Positions 42,557 to 51,635 of a stretch of 64,000 nucleotides of DNA are shown here, piece by piece. The stretch is from the NCBI GenBank assembly GCA_045658305.1, contig JAZOUT010000059.1, positions 4,751 to 68,750 of the forward strand. The letters are read 5' to 3'. Below the pieces are notes generated by a model. It was given only the letters and a program-made list of their open reading frames with translations. It searched no databases and was not told the DNA's origin. Source of the DNA: Aphodosoma sp045658305 (GTDB lineage Bacteria; Bacteroidota; Bacteroidia; Bacteroidales; Paludibacteraceae). How positions within the stretch are numbered: the first letter of the stretch is position 1; the number at the start of each line of letters is the position of its first letter. A program made the translations under genes and the position numbers.

Positions 42557-43086
42557 AAACCCAACTCTATTTTTACTAAAGAAGTCAAATCTATACACTG
42601 AGCCGACATATAAAGAGGTTGCCCTTGGTCAAAAAGAATTGTTATCTGCTCACGAGCACATACATATTTAATTGCTTTATCAATATATTCATTGATGGGA
42701 GCATACAATTCAGCGCGCTGCTTCGCAAGTTCCTCTTGATAACGTTTCTTATACATTGCCATACGAGCCTCTAACTCTGTAATCTCTGTTTGACGCGCAA
42801 GCTTTATAGGCTCTGACATCTGCTTATTACGTTCAAGATATAATTTAACTTTATTCTCATATTCTTTAGTCATCTTCACAAATTCTGCTTTATAGTCTTC
42901 TTCAAGTTTAAACAACTCTTTTTCTATTGTTTCCACTTGAGGTATCTGCGCTATAATCGAATCACGATTAATATATGCAATACGCACAACCACAGAATTT
43001 GACTGCGAAACAGATAGGTTATCTTGCGAATAAAGTGTTACCCCTACCAAGAGAGATAACACTATTATTAAAAATGATTTCTTCAT
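42553..43086 (-). CDS. Skp/OmpH-family periplasmic chaperone, third copy, 177 aa
   Basis: A signal peptide at residues 1-21 (MKKSFLIIVL, then YSQD) and a long charged helical segment at about 45-130 form the tentacle arms typical of Skp (ETIEKELFKLEEDYKAEF...RNKQMSEPIKLARQTEI). The start is set at the MKKSF ATG (43086), 30 bp inside the longer frame. It is the last of three tandem Skp-like genes behind bamA. Binds unfolded outer membrane proteins. Confidence 0.88.
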   Translation of the reverse strand: MKKSFLIIVLSLLVGVTLYSQDNLSVSQSNSVVVRIAYINRDSIIAQIPQVETIEKELFKLEEDYKAEFVKMTKEYENKVKLYLERNKQMSEPIKLARQTEITELEARMAMYKKRYQEELAKQRAELYAPINEYIDKAIKYVCAREQITILFDQGQPLYMSAQCIDLTSLVKIELGL

Positions 43087-43143
43087 TACTATTAAATTTT
43101 TGTCAGAAAAATCCAACTAAGCTGACAATCTGAAAATCAGACA

Positions 43144-43653
43144 TTAAAGAATACCCAATTCTTTTTTCACTGCTGGAGTAATATCAATAGCAGCATCGCT
43201 TTTATAGAGTATTGCTCCTGACATCATGTCATAAACCATTGTCAAACCTTGCTTTTTACTTACAGTTTCAATAGCAGTACGAAGTTTATCTTGCAATGGT
43301 TGAAGCAATTCCATTTGTTTTTTTTGTGCTTCTTGTTGAAGTGTTTGATATGTAGTTTGAAGACGTTGTTGAAGACTCATCAATTCTTCTTCTTGCACTT
43401 TACGAATAGCTTCTGACATTGTCGCTTTTTCTTGTTCGTATTTAGCAAATTTGTCTTGAATTTCTTTCTCCATATCTTGCAAATACTTCATATTTTTTTC
43501 ATTAAAATCCGCTAATTGTTTTTCAACATCATTAACTTCTGGCATCATCATCATCACCTCTTGTGAGTTGATATAACCAAGTTTAACTGTTTGAGCCATT
43601 GCAAAAAGTGGCAACACTGTAGCCACCAAAAAAAGTGTGATTTTTTTTAACAT
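43144..43653 (-). CDS. Skp/OmpH-family periplasmic chaperone, second copy, 169 aa
   Basis: Signal peptide at 1-20 (ending AMAQ), then VKLGYINSQEVMMMMPEV and the charged coiled-coil arms (about 45-120, Gln/Glu/Lys-rich), followed by the conserved small beta sheet (LTMVYDMMSGAILYKSDAAIDITP). This one is closest to the classic Skp layout. In the bamA operon. Confidence 0.92.
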   Translation of the reverse strand: MLKKITLFLVATVLPLFAMAQTVKLGYINSQEVMMMMPEVNDVEKQLADFNEKNMKYLQDMEKEIQDKFAKYEQEKATMSEAIRKVQEEELMSLQQRLQTTYQTLQQEAQKKQMELLQPLQDKLRTAIETVSKKQGLTMVYDMMSGAILYKSDAAIDITPAVKKELGIL

Positions 43654-43691
43654 AATTTTATTCGTATTTAGTTATTAATATTTCTATAAAT

Positions 43692-44210
43692 TTATTTCGA
43701 GTATCCAAGTTTTTCAAGAAGTTCATCGCTAATATCAATTTTTGGTGATGCAAATATAAGATTATTAGTCGATGATTTATCAAGCACTACTTGATAACCT
43801 TGTTGCTCGCAAATCTCTTGAAGTGCATTATAAATTTCATCTTGAATTGGTTTTACCAATGCCTCACGTTTTTTAAACAACTCTCCATCAGGAGCAAAAT
43901 ACTTACGCTTCAAATCATTTGCCTCTTTCTCTTTTGCAATTATTTCATCTTCACGTTTCTTTTTCATCTCATCCGAAAGGAATACAAGCTCTGTTTGATA
44001 ATTTTTATACATAGTCTGCACCTCTATCAAGATAGCCTCAACCTCTTTTTGCCATTTTTTAGATATCTGGTCAAGCTGCTCATTCGCTGTTTCATACGCA
44101 GGTATTGCACTCATAATATAATCCATATCAACAAGCACAACCTGTTCGCCTTTTGCTGCAAGATTAAGAGTCATCATCACAGCACACAATATTACAAATA
44201 ACTTTTTCAT
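43692..44210 (-). CDS. Skp/OmpH-family periplasmic chaperone, first copy, 172 aa
   Basis: Signal peptide at 1-19 (ending AAKG), VVLVDMDYIMSAIPAYETA, then the charged helical arms (about 45-130) and YQVVLDKSSTNNLIFASPKIDISDELLEKLGY at the end. Separated from bamA by a 243-bp repeat-bearing spacer. Confidence 0.9.
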   Translation of the reverse strand: MKKLFVILCAVMMTLNLAAKGEQVVLVDMDYIMSAIPAYETANEQLDQISKKWQKEVEAILIEVQTMYKNYQTELVFLSDEMKKKREDEIIAKEKEANDLKRKYFAPDGELFKKREALVKPIQDEIYNALQEICEQQGYQVVLDKSSTNNLIFASPKIDISDELLEKLGYSK

Positions 44211-44453
44211 ATTTTCTTTTTTTATTGTTTTAGACCTTTTATCGTCCTTTTAGTTTAATCGCCTCAAAACAAACCTACACTCTATCCTTAATTAACGTCA
44301 GTTTGATATTTTTTTTGAGGTATTACAGATGACCATTTTCTTGCTTAAAGGTTGCTTGAAGGTATGGTTCACTATCTTGGAAGTTATAGTTATCCTATGA
44401 AGCGGTATACTATTGGTATAGGAAAAATATATTATTTTCCTACCGAACTGACG
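44211..44453. repeat. bamA-skp spacer with 74-bp dispersed repeat (copy 2) and an inverted repeat
   Basis: 44323-44396 is the reverse complement of the repeat at 10341-10414 (core AGGTATGGTTCACTATCTTG). A second feature is TTAACGTCAGTTT (about 44292) facing AACTGACGTTAA (about 44446-44457), which runs into the bamA stop codon. A short palindrome GGAAAAATATATTATTTTCC is at about 44420. Confidence 0.7.
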
Positions 44454-47060
44454 TTAAAACTCTTGACCAAGTATGAAGTGGAATTGACTACCTCCACGAC
44501 GTCCTGTTTGGTCAAGGTCGAAACCATATGCCCAGTCGATACCAAGCAAACCAAACATTGGCAAATATACACGCACACCAACACCAGCAGAACGTTTCAA
44601 ATCAAATGGATTAAAATCTTTAAACTCGCTCCAAGCATTACCAGCCTCAACAAAAGCCAATGCCCAAATATTTGTCGACTGATTGAGTAACAATGGATAA
44701 CGCAATTCGACACAAAGCTTTGTATACAAATTACCATTATATCCATAATATCCTTCTCCAGAATATGGAGTCAATGCTCCTGCCTCATAACCACGAAGAC
44801 CTATCGTCTCTGTACCTGCTGTCACATAACCCGACATACCATCACCACCCACATAGAACTTACCAAACGGAGAACGTTTATCCTTATTATAATAACCTAA
44901 GAAACCGTAATCGGCACGAGCCATCAACACTAATTTATTATCGGAAGTAAGCGGAACAAAGAATTTAGCATTAAATTTCCACTTATGATACTCAATCCAC
45001 TTACTACGTTCTGCCAACGTCATTGATGCATAATCAACATCTTTTGCCAACAATGAATAAGGGAACGTTGCTGATGCCGACAACGAAATAGACGAACCTC
45101 GACGTGTATAAATTGGATTATCAATAGAATTACGCGAGAGTGTTACACCAAGCGAAAGGTCATTTGTAACTCCTGTCTCAAATCCATAATAACTCTTAAA
45201 CCAGTTTTTCAAATGATAGCGCTGATACGACACATTGGCATACAACGTAAAATAGTCATCTGGCCATTTCAAACGTGTTCCATACCCCACCGAAGCACCA
45301 ATAGTTCTCATAAACACATTCTTATCATATTCCGTGCCATAATTATTCGTACCATAATAATAATCGTTACCATAATAGTTATTGTAATAATTATTATAAT
45401 AATTGTACATATAATTATAGTTTTCGTAATAACGATTACTCAAACCTGTCTGTACCGAATAGAAGAAACTAACCGAGAATGAGTTAGGTCTCTTACCACC
45501 CAACCATGGGTCAAAGAACGAAATACTATAATTTTGATAATACATACCATTGGCTTGAGCCTTCAAACTCAATGTCTGTCCTTCGCCTTGAGGCACAATA
45601 CGATATGTTTCAGGTTTAAACAAATTCTGTATTGCAAAATTCGAGAATTTCAAACCTACCGAAAGCACAATACCAGACTGACCCCAACCTGCCGAGAACT
45701 CCACTTGGTCACTCGATTTCGTTTCAAGATTATAAGCTATATCAACAGTACCATCTTCTGGATTTGGTTGAAGATCAACACCTGTAAATATCTTCTCTTC
45801 ATCAAATTGTTTCAATTGTGCCAACTCTCGAAGCGTACGCACAAGGTCGCTCTGACTATACAACGCACCTGGCTTAGTCCTCATCTCACGACGCACAACA
45901 TGCTCATAAACACGTGTATTACCATTAATTATAACCTTATTTATTGTTGCTTGTTGACCCTCATAAATTCGCATCTCGAAATTAATCGAATCGCCATCAA
46001 TACCCACTTCCACAGGGTCAATATTCATAAACAAATAACCATTATCTTTATACAACGCCGACACCGCATCCTCATCCTCATAAAGTCGCTTATTCAAATC
46101 CTTAAGATTATACACCTCTCCCTTCTCCACATTAAGCAACTGATTCAAATATTCACTTGGATAAAGCGTATTACCTAACCACTTAATATCACCAAAATAA
46201 TACTTTCTACCCTCCTCAACTTCAAGATACACATCCACTTTACCATCATCACGCTTAACAACAGTATCACTCACAATCACCGCATCACGATAACCAATTT
46301 CATTATATTTATCAACAAGAGTTTTCTTATCATTCTCATACTCTTTCTCAACAAACTTCTTCGCACGGAATATATTAGCAATCTTACCCGCACGATTAGT
46401 TTTCTTCATCGCACGGTCTATTTTTGCAATAGTCATGGCCTCATTACCAACAACAAAAATATCATTCACCTTCACCTTTTCACGTTTATCAACACTAATA
46501 TCCACCACAACATTCCCCTCTACTGCAGGGTCATTTTTCTGATAAACAAGAATTTCCGAATTATGAAAACCCTTTTCCGACAAAAACTTACGAATAGCTA
46601 TCTTCGTACGATCAATAGCATCAGCATTCAATTGTTTACCCTTCTGCACCTCAATAGTTTTCTCTATATCCTCAATCTCACCCTTTTTCAACCCATAAAA
46701 ATTTATAATCGAAACACGAGGCAATTGTTGCAATGCAATAGTAAGCCAAATACTATCATTTTCAACCTTATCTGCCAAAATTTTCACATCCGAGAAAAAT
46801 CCTTGTTTCCAAAATCGCTTAACCACATTAGTCAAATCTGCTCCCGGAATACGAATTTTCTGACCCTTATTCAAACCCGAAAAACCAATAAGCACATAGT
46901 CCTCATACGACGACGCACCCGTAATTTTAATATCAGCAATAGTAACCTCCTTTGGCGTAAGCGTATAATCAAATACAAAACGATTCTCATCCGAATCATC
47001 TTGAGCAAAAACCGCCAATCCACAAAAGGCAAATATCAATATAAACAGTATCTTTTTCAA
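44454..47060 (-). CDS. bamA: outer membrane protein assembly factor BamA, 868 aa
   Basis: The Omp85 protein that inserts beta-barrel proteins into the outer membrane. A signal peptide at 1-19 (KKILFILIFAFCGLAVFAQ), five POTRA domains at about 35-430, and a C-terminal barrel of about 400 residues with the VRGF-like lid (GLRGYEAGA) and final aromatic residue (LGQEF). The start codon is TTG at 47058-47060: no ATG precedes the signal peptide in frame. A Tyr/Asn-rich stretch (about 560-585, YNYYNNYYNNYYGN) is an unusual barrel loop. Central gene of porG-uppS-bamA-skp. Confidence 0.96.
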   Translation of the reverse strand: MKKILFILIFAFCGLAVFAQDDSDENRFVFDYTLTPKEVTIADIKITGASSYEDYVLIGFSGLNKGQKIRIPGADLTNVVKRFWKQGFFSDVKILADKVENDSIWLTIALQQLPRVSIINFYGLKKGEIEDIEKTIEVQKGKQLNADAIDRTKIAIRKFLSEKGFHNSEILVYQKNDPAVEGNVVVDISVDKREKVKVNDIFVVGNEAMTIAKIDRAMKKTNRAGKIANIFRAKKFVEKEYENDKKTLVDKYNEIGYRDAVIVSDTVVKRDDGKVDVYLEVEEGRKYYFGDIKWLGNTLYPSEYLNQLLNVEKGEVYNLKDLNKRLYEDEDAVSALYKDNGYLFMNIDPVEVGIDGDSINFEMRIYEGQQATINKVIINGNTRVYEHVVRREMRTKPGALYSQSDLVRTLRELAQLKQFDEEKIFTGVDLQPNPEDGTVDIAYNLETKSSDQVEFSAGWGQSGIVLSVGLKFSNFAIQNLFKPETYRIVPQGEGQTLSLKAQANGMYYQNYSISFFDPWLGGKRPNSFSVSFFYSVQTGLSNRYYENYNYMYNYYNNYYNNYYGNDYYYGTNNYGTEYDKNVFMRTIGASVGYGTRLKWPDDYFTLYANVSYQRYHLKNWFKSYYGFETGVTNDLSLGVTLSRNSIDNPIYTRRGSSISLSASATFPYSLLAKDVDYASMTLAERSKWIEYHKWKFNAKFFVPLTSDNKLVLMARADYGFLGYYNKDKRSPFGKFYVGGDGMSGYVTAGTETIGLRGYEAGALTPYSGEGYYGYNGNLYTKLCVELRYPLLLNQSTNIWALAFVEAGNAWSEFKDFNPFDLKRSAGVGVRVYLPMFGLLGIDWAYGFDLDQTGRRGGSQFHFILGQEF

Positions 47061-47080
47061 ATTAGTAAGTCTAAAAAAAA

Positions 47081-47824
47081 TTACACAAGTTGCTCGCTCG
47101 TTTTACCGAAACGACGTTCACGTTTTTGATAATCAACAATAGCCTCATACAAACTCTCTTCTCTAAAATCAGGCCACAAAGTATCAGTAAAATACAACTC
47201 CGTATAAGCCATTTGCCACAACAAATAATTCGACAATCGCAACTCCCCACTCGTACGAATCAACAACTCTGGGTCAGGAATACCCGCAGTAGTCAAATTA
47301 TCCGAAACCACCTGATCATTAATACTTTCAACATCCAACTCCCCATTTTTCACCTTCTCCGCAATCTTACGCACCGCATCCGTAATCTCCCAACGCGAAG
47401 AATAACTCAACGCCAACACAAGCGTCATACCACTATTCGAAGCCGTATCAGCAATACACTCCTCAAGCTTACACAAAGCCCTTTCCGGCAACAAAGAATT
47501 ATCCCCAATCGTCGTAAAACGAATATTATTCTTATGAAAAGTAGGCGTCTCCTTAACAATATTTTCCACCAAAAGCTCCATCAAACCATCAACCTCCGCC
47601 TTTGGCCTATTCCAATTCTCAGTAGAAAAAGTATAGAGCGTCAAATACCTAACGCCCAACTGAACAGAAGCAGTAATAACCGCACGCACAGACTCAACGC
47701 CATTATAATGACCAAACAAACGCTCCTTACCATGCAATTTTGCCCAACGACCATTGCCATCCATAATCACCGCAATATGTTGCGGAACACGCGTCATATC
47801 TATTTTATCCTTCAATGTTATCAT
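47081..47824 (-). CDS. uppS: undecaprenyl diphosphate synthase, 247 aa
   Basis: Builds the C55 lipid carrier for wall and O-antigen synthesis. AVIMDGNGRWAKLHGKERLFGH (about 19-40) holds the catalytic Asp and P-site, TLYTFSTENWNRP (about 72-84) and the late RTSGELRLSNYLLWQ are typical of cis-prenyltransferases. Its start overlaps the porG stop by ATGA. Length typical. Confidence 0.97.
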   Translation of the reverse strand: MITLKDKIDMTRVPQHIAVIMDGNGRWAKLHGKERLFGHYNGVESVRAVITASVQLGVRYLTLYTFSTENWNRPKAEVDGLMELLVENIVKETPTFHKNNIRFTTIGDNSLLPERALCKLEECIADTASNSGMTLVLALSYSSRWEITDAVRKIAEKVKNGELDVESINDQVVSDNLTTAGIPDPELLIRTSGELRLSNYLLWQMAYTELYFTDTLWPDFREESLYEAIVDYQKRERRFGKTSEQLV

Positions 47825-48480
47825 CTTCTTTTATGTTTTCCAACCCCACTACGACATGGAGCACATATCTTATAAAAATTCACTGACAAATAAACCTGTG
47901 CCGTAGAATACCAATCCTGATTATTCCAAAACTTCCCATACACCCCATTCAAATTAGGCGTATTATCCACCCTATCAGAAAAAGCCTTAGCCACAGTCCA
48001 ATAAAAACCAGCATTAGTCCTATTACTCAACTTAAACTTCATCCCCACCCCCATAGGCAACGTAATCGTAAATTTAGGCTTACCACCCAAATCAAACAAC
48101 ACAACACCAAGCCCCCCAACCAAACATGGCGAAAACCACGAATAATCCGCCTCCCACCTCTTCACACCATAATTAAAAAAGTTAAATTCACCTAACGCCT
48201 GCAACCCAACATAACCCGAATTCAACCCCTTATCATACCCCAACAAACCACCATCAAGCTGCAAACGACCCTCCCAACGACCATTAAACTTATATTTTGC
48301 ATACAATCCACCCAAAGGTTGAGTATATCGAAACAAAAAATCATTCGTATCACCCAACACAAAACCACATCCTCCAGTAAGACCAACCTCACCATAGAAC
48401 GTATCCTGAGCCTTCACGCTATTCGCTGTAACACAAAGTATTACAAATAATAAAAACACCTTTTTCAACTTAATTTGCAT
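47821..48480 (-). CDS. porG: PorG-like outer membrane protein (DUF6089), 219 aa
   Basis: Signal peptide at 1-24 (ending VKAQD) and an 8-strand-type barrel with aromatic girdles. The tail KICAPCRSGVGKHKRR fits the DUF6089 pattern. In Porphyromonas, PorG of the type IX secretion system is encoded directly upstream of uppS and bamA, as here, which is the main support for the name. A TATCTTTG promoter lies at 48533 on this strand. T9SS use agrees with the sorting tail of the 29608 gene. Confidence 0.82.
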   Translation of the reverse strand: MQIKLKKVFLLFVILCVTANSVKAQDTFYGEVGLTGGCGFVLGDTNDFLFRYTQPLGGLYAKYKFNGRWEGRLQLDGGLLGYDKGLNSGYVGLQALGEFNFFNYGVKRWEADYSWFSPCLVGGLGVVLFDLGGKPKFTITLPMGVGMKFKLSNRTNAGFYWTVAKAFSDRVDNTPNLNGVYGKFWNNQDWYSTAQVYLSVNFYKICAPCRSGVGKHKRR

Positions 48481-48532
48481 CTAAAAAATCACTACTATTA
48501 GAATAAACGCAAAAACTCCGTCAAAATTGCCA

Positions 48533-48540
48533 CAAAGATA
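48533..48540 (-). promoter_or_regulatory. -7 promoter element TATCTTTG for porG-uppS-bamA
   Basis: Minus-strand TAnnTTTG match 52 bp upstream of porG. Confidence 0.6.
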
Positions 48541-48624
48541 CAAAAATTATCTCATATCTCACACATTTTTAACCCCACAAACACACTTTTTTAACAAAAA
48601 ACAACATTGAAACAATTTTTTTTG

Positions 48625-48632
48625 TAAATTTG
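48625..48632 (+). promoter_or_regulatory. -7 promoter element TAAATTTG for the ABC ATPase gene
   Basis: TAnnTTTG match 146 bp upstream of the ABC gene. The 11-bp array lies between it and the start codon, that is, in the transcribed leader. Confidence 0.55.
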
Positions 48633-48680
48633 CACCCAAATAACACACAAACCAAACCCTAACCTCTCCAATACTACAAC

Positions 48681-48746
48681 ATACCATAAACATACTATAA
48701 ATATAGGATAAATATACTATAAATATACAATAAACATACCATAAAG
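48681..48746 (+). repeat. 11-bp tandem array, copy 3, in the leader of the ABC gene
   Basis: Six units ATACCATAAAC/ATACTATAAAT/ATAGGATAAAT/ATACTATAAAT/ATACAATAAAC/ATACCATAAAG, preceded by CTACAAC and followed by CAACCC. Same layout as copies at 35085 and 56628. Confidence 0.85.
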
Positions 48747-48778
48747 CAACCCACATACAAACCAACAAATACAATCAA

Positions 48779-49687
48779 ATGAACATACTCGAAGTCAAAA
48801 ACGTATACAAACAATACGCTAACCACCTTGCTCTCAACAACGTAAGCATCAACGTACCACGAGGCACCATATTCGGACTACTCGGACCTAACGGCGCAGG
48901 CAAAACAACCCTAATCCGCATAATCAACTCAATCACCGCACCCGACAAAGGCGAAATCCTCCTAAACGGCAAACCACTAACACTCAAAGACACCACCAAC
49001 ATAGGCTACCTCCCCGAAGAGCGCGGACTATACAAAAAAATGAAAGTCGGCGAACAAGCCCTCTACCTCTCTCAACTAAAAGGACTATCCAAAACAGAAG
49101 CACTCAAACGACTAAAATACTGGTTCGAAAAATTCGAAATCGAAACATGGTGGAACAAAAAAGTAGAAGAACTATCAAAAGGAATGGCACAAAAAGTCCA
49201 ATTCATCACAACCGTACTCCATGAGCCAGAACTACTTATATTCGACGAACCATTCAGCGGATTCGACCCCATAAACGCCGAACTACTCAAAAAAGAAATC
49301 CTCGAACTAAAACAAAAAGGAGCAACCGTAATCTTCTCAACCCACAACATGGACTCCGTCGAACGCCTCTGCGAAAACATCGCACTCATCAACAAATCAC
49401 AAGTAGTCCTCTCAGGCAACATCAACAACATACGCAAACAATTCAGCACCAACAAATACACCGCCACCCTCAAAAACTGCAACAAACTTACCCCAAACGA
49501 CTTCAACACAGCCAACTTACTTAATTTCAAAGAAGAAAACGACCTCACCCATGCCGAATTCACCCTCAAAGACAACAACACAGCAAACAACATACTAAAC
49601 GAACTAATCCACAAAGGCACAATACTCCGCTTCGAAGAACAACTCCCCTCAATGAACGACATATTCCTCCAAACCGTCACCAAATAA
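48779..49687 (+). CDS. ABC transporter ATP-binding protein (NatA/DUF4162 type), 302 aa
   Basis: Walker A GPNGAGKTT (36-44), signature LSKGMAQK (about 138-145), Walker B LLIFDEPFSGFDP, and H-loop STHNMDS are intact. The C-terminal 80 residues match the DUF4162 extension of NatA-like ATPases. These proteins usually have an ABC-2 permease gene immediately downstream; here none follows, only a hairpin terminator and an opposite-strand gene. The sense strand is very C-rich and G-poor. Confidence 0.92.
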   Translation: MNILEVKNVYKQYANHLALNNVSINVPRGTIFGLLGPNGAGKTTLIRIINSITAPDKGEILLNGKPLTLKDTTNIGYLPEERGLYKKMKVGEQALYLSQLKGLSKTEALKRLKYWFEKFEIETWWNKKVEELSKGMAQKVQFITTVLHEPELLIFDEPFSGFDPINAELLKKEILELKQKGATVIFSTHNMDSVERLCENIALINKSQVVLSGNINNIRKQFSTNKYTATLKNCNKLTPNDFNTANLLNFKEENDLTHAEFTLKDNNTANNILNELIHKGTILRFEEQLPSMNDIFLQTVTK

Positions 49688-49747
49688 ACACCAAAAACAA
49701 ACAAACCACCTCACAATATAGCAACCACCTAAATTAGCCATATAAAC

Positions 49748-49787
49748 AAAAAATAGCAACCCAAAAACATGGATTGCTATTTTTTTA
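49748..49787. terminator. bidirectional hairpin terminator
   Basis: AAAAAATAGCAAC-CC pairs with GGATTGCTATTTTTT between the ABC gene and the convergent 252-aa gene. Confidence 0.8.
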
Positions 49788-49801
49788 TTTTTCAAACAAA
49801 A

Positions 49802-50560
49802 CTACTCCTCAAACGAAAGCGAAAGCGTTGCCGCCTGAGCCCTCTCTATATCCTCATCAGTCTTAGGCGTAAGATGATTCTCTCCCTTCCTATAATAATA
49901 AATCACCCCACACTTAGTGCAAGCCTGATAACGGGCATACGGCAACAAGTCCACATATGCCGCCTCCACTGCATCCCAAATCTGAAGTATAAGTTCATCA
50001 ACCTGATCGCGCATCTCCGCTACACGTTGCTGAGTACGATTAGTCGATTGTTGATGCGTTTTTTGATTCATACGATGCTCACAAAATATATCATAATGCA
50101 CTCGTACCTTTGCAATTGTAGGATATGCCAAAGGTGCACCACCCTGCGCAACACGCTCTTGCTCACCATCAATAATCTTACGACCCCAAACCACAAGAGC
50201 AGCATCAGTGGTCAAATCAGGCACAGTATAATCATCAGGATCAAGACCATAAAGCACCTTAATCTCTTTTTTAAATTCACCACGCAACACAGCAAAATTT
50301 AACACCTGTATGAAATGAGAAACATACATACGTGCATTCTTCAACATATTCTGATACTTCTTACTTTCAGTTACCTGAGTTTCAAAAGTCATATTATATT
50401 GACTTACCAACGTTTCAAACACCGGCAAATAAGCCTTTGCCTGTGTCAACAAACGAAAAGGCACCGGTATCTCATTCATCGGCATCTTCTCCATAGCAAT
50501 CGCCTTTTTCAATGACTTAAGACGTGCTTGATCTGTTTTCGGTAATCTTCTATATGGCAT
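49802..50560 (-). CDS. conserved hypothetical protein, helical, 252 aa
   Basis: Starts MPYRRLPKTDQARLKSLKKAI; mostly long helices (about 35-105 and 165-215), with an NRTQQRVAEMRDQVDEL segment, then KCGVIYYYRKGE near the C-terminus where a Cys pair (ACTKCG) may bind metal. No signal peptide. I do not recognise a named family with certainty. Follows the polyprenyl synthase gene with a 39-bp gap on the same strand. Confidence 0.75.
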   Translation of the reverse strand: MPYRRLPKTDQARLKSLKKAIAMEKMPMNEIPVPFRLLTQAKAYLPVFETLVSQYNMTFETQVTESKKYQNMLKNARMYVSHFIQVLNFAVLRGEFKKEIKVLYGLDPDDYTVPDLTTDAALVVWGRKIIDGEQERVAQGGAPLAYPTIAKVRVHYDIFCEHRMNQKTHQQSTNRTQQRVAEMRDQVDELILQIWDAVEAAYVDLLPYARYQACTKCGVIYYYRKGENHLTPKTDEDIERAQAATLSLSFEE

Positions 50561-50599
50561 CTTATTTAATTGAAAGTTTAAAAAAATACTAACTAATCA

Positions 50600-51562
50600 T
50601 TAATCTATACGACCCATAAGTTTTTTAGCAAACTCTACAAATGGAACTTTTTCTTCATCTGTTTTATTGACATTTGCAAGTGCAGTCATTGCTTTAGCAT
50701 AATATTCCTCCATTGCCTCAGCACAAACCGCAGGCATATCCATTTGTGTATAAATATCAATTATTGTTGCTATCTTCTCTTCTTCTGCAATATCTGTATT
50801 CTTCAATAATTGCGAAATAGTTTGACGCTGGGAAACACCACATTTCTTAAGAGTTTGAATAAGCAAGAACGTACGTTTTCCACAAAGAATATCACCACCA
50901 ATTCTCTTACCAAAAGTCTTTTCATCACCATAACAATCCAAATAATCATCACGCAATTGGAACGCTATACCGATTGCGATACCAAAATCATAAAGATTTT
51001 GAGCATCCTCTTCTGATGCACCACCAAGAATTGCCCCCAACTTCAAACATCCCGCCAAGAGTACTGCTGTTTTGAGACGAATCATTTCGTAATACTCTTC
51101 AATTGTAACATCCTCACGTTTTTCAAAATCTGTATCATATTGCTGCCCTTCACATACCTCTAATGCTGTTTTTGAAAACAACGTCAACACTGCCAACAAT
51201 TTATCAGCAGGCACCTCTTCAAGATATTGATAAGCCTTAATAAGCATTGCATCTCCCGAAAGAATCGCAGTATTATCATCCCATTTAGCTTTAATTGTAG
51301 GACGACCACGACGCACATCAGCATTGTCCATCACATCATCATGAAGCAATGTAAAGTTATGGAAAATCTCCATAGCTACTGCTGGTTTAATACACTTTTC
51401 AATATCACCACCAAACATCTGAGCAGCCATCAATACAAGTGTCGGACGAATGCGCTTACCACCCGATTGCAATGCATAATCAATTGGCTCATAAAGATTT
51501 TTAGGTTCTTGATTCCAATCTATTTGTTCAAAATAGGTTTTAACGTAATTTTTTATATCCAT
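50600..51562 (-). CDS. polyprenyl diphosphate synthase, 320 aa
   Basis: A trans-isoprenyl synthase for quinone side chains or similar. The first Asp-rich motif LLHDDVMDNADVRRGRP (about 74-90) and the second LRDDYLDCYGD (about 203-213) are intact, along with KRIRPTLVLMAA at the N-terminus. The residues before the first motif are small to medium (FHNFT), consistent with a long-chain product, but length cannot be fixed. First gene upstream of the 252-aa gene. Confidence 0.92.
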   Translation of the reverse strand: MDIKNYVKTYFEQIDWNQEPKNLYEPIDYALQSGGKRIRPTLVLMAAQMFGGDIEKCIKPAVAMEIFHNFTLLHDDVMDNADVRRGRPTIKAKWDDNTAILSGDAMLIKAYQYLEEVPADKLLAVLTLFSKTALEVCEGQQYDTDFEKREDVTIEEYYEMIRLKTAVLLAGCLKLGAILGGASEEDAQNLYDFGIAIGIAFQLRDDYLDCYGDEKTFGKRIGGDILCGKRTFLLIQTLKKCGVSQRQTISQLLKNTDIAEEEKIATIIDIYTQMDMPAVCAEAMEEYYAKAMTALANVNKTDEEKVPFVEFAKKLMGRID

Positions 51563-51565
51563 AGT

Positions 51566-51635
51566 TTAAAAGTTAAAATATGAAAGTTGAATCCAAATGG
51601 AGTTTTCAAATTTCAAATCTCAAATTTCAAATTAA
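51566..51635. repeat. heptamer tract between ddl and the polyprenyl synthase gene
   Basis: TTTCAAA/TTTCAAA/TCTCAAA/TTTCAAA at about 51606-51633 and a degenerate GTTGAA part at about 51580. Confidence 0.65.
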
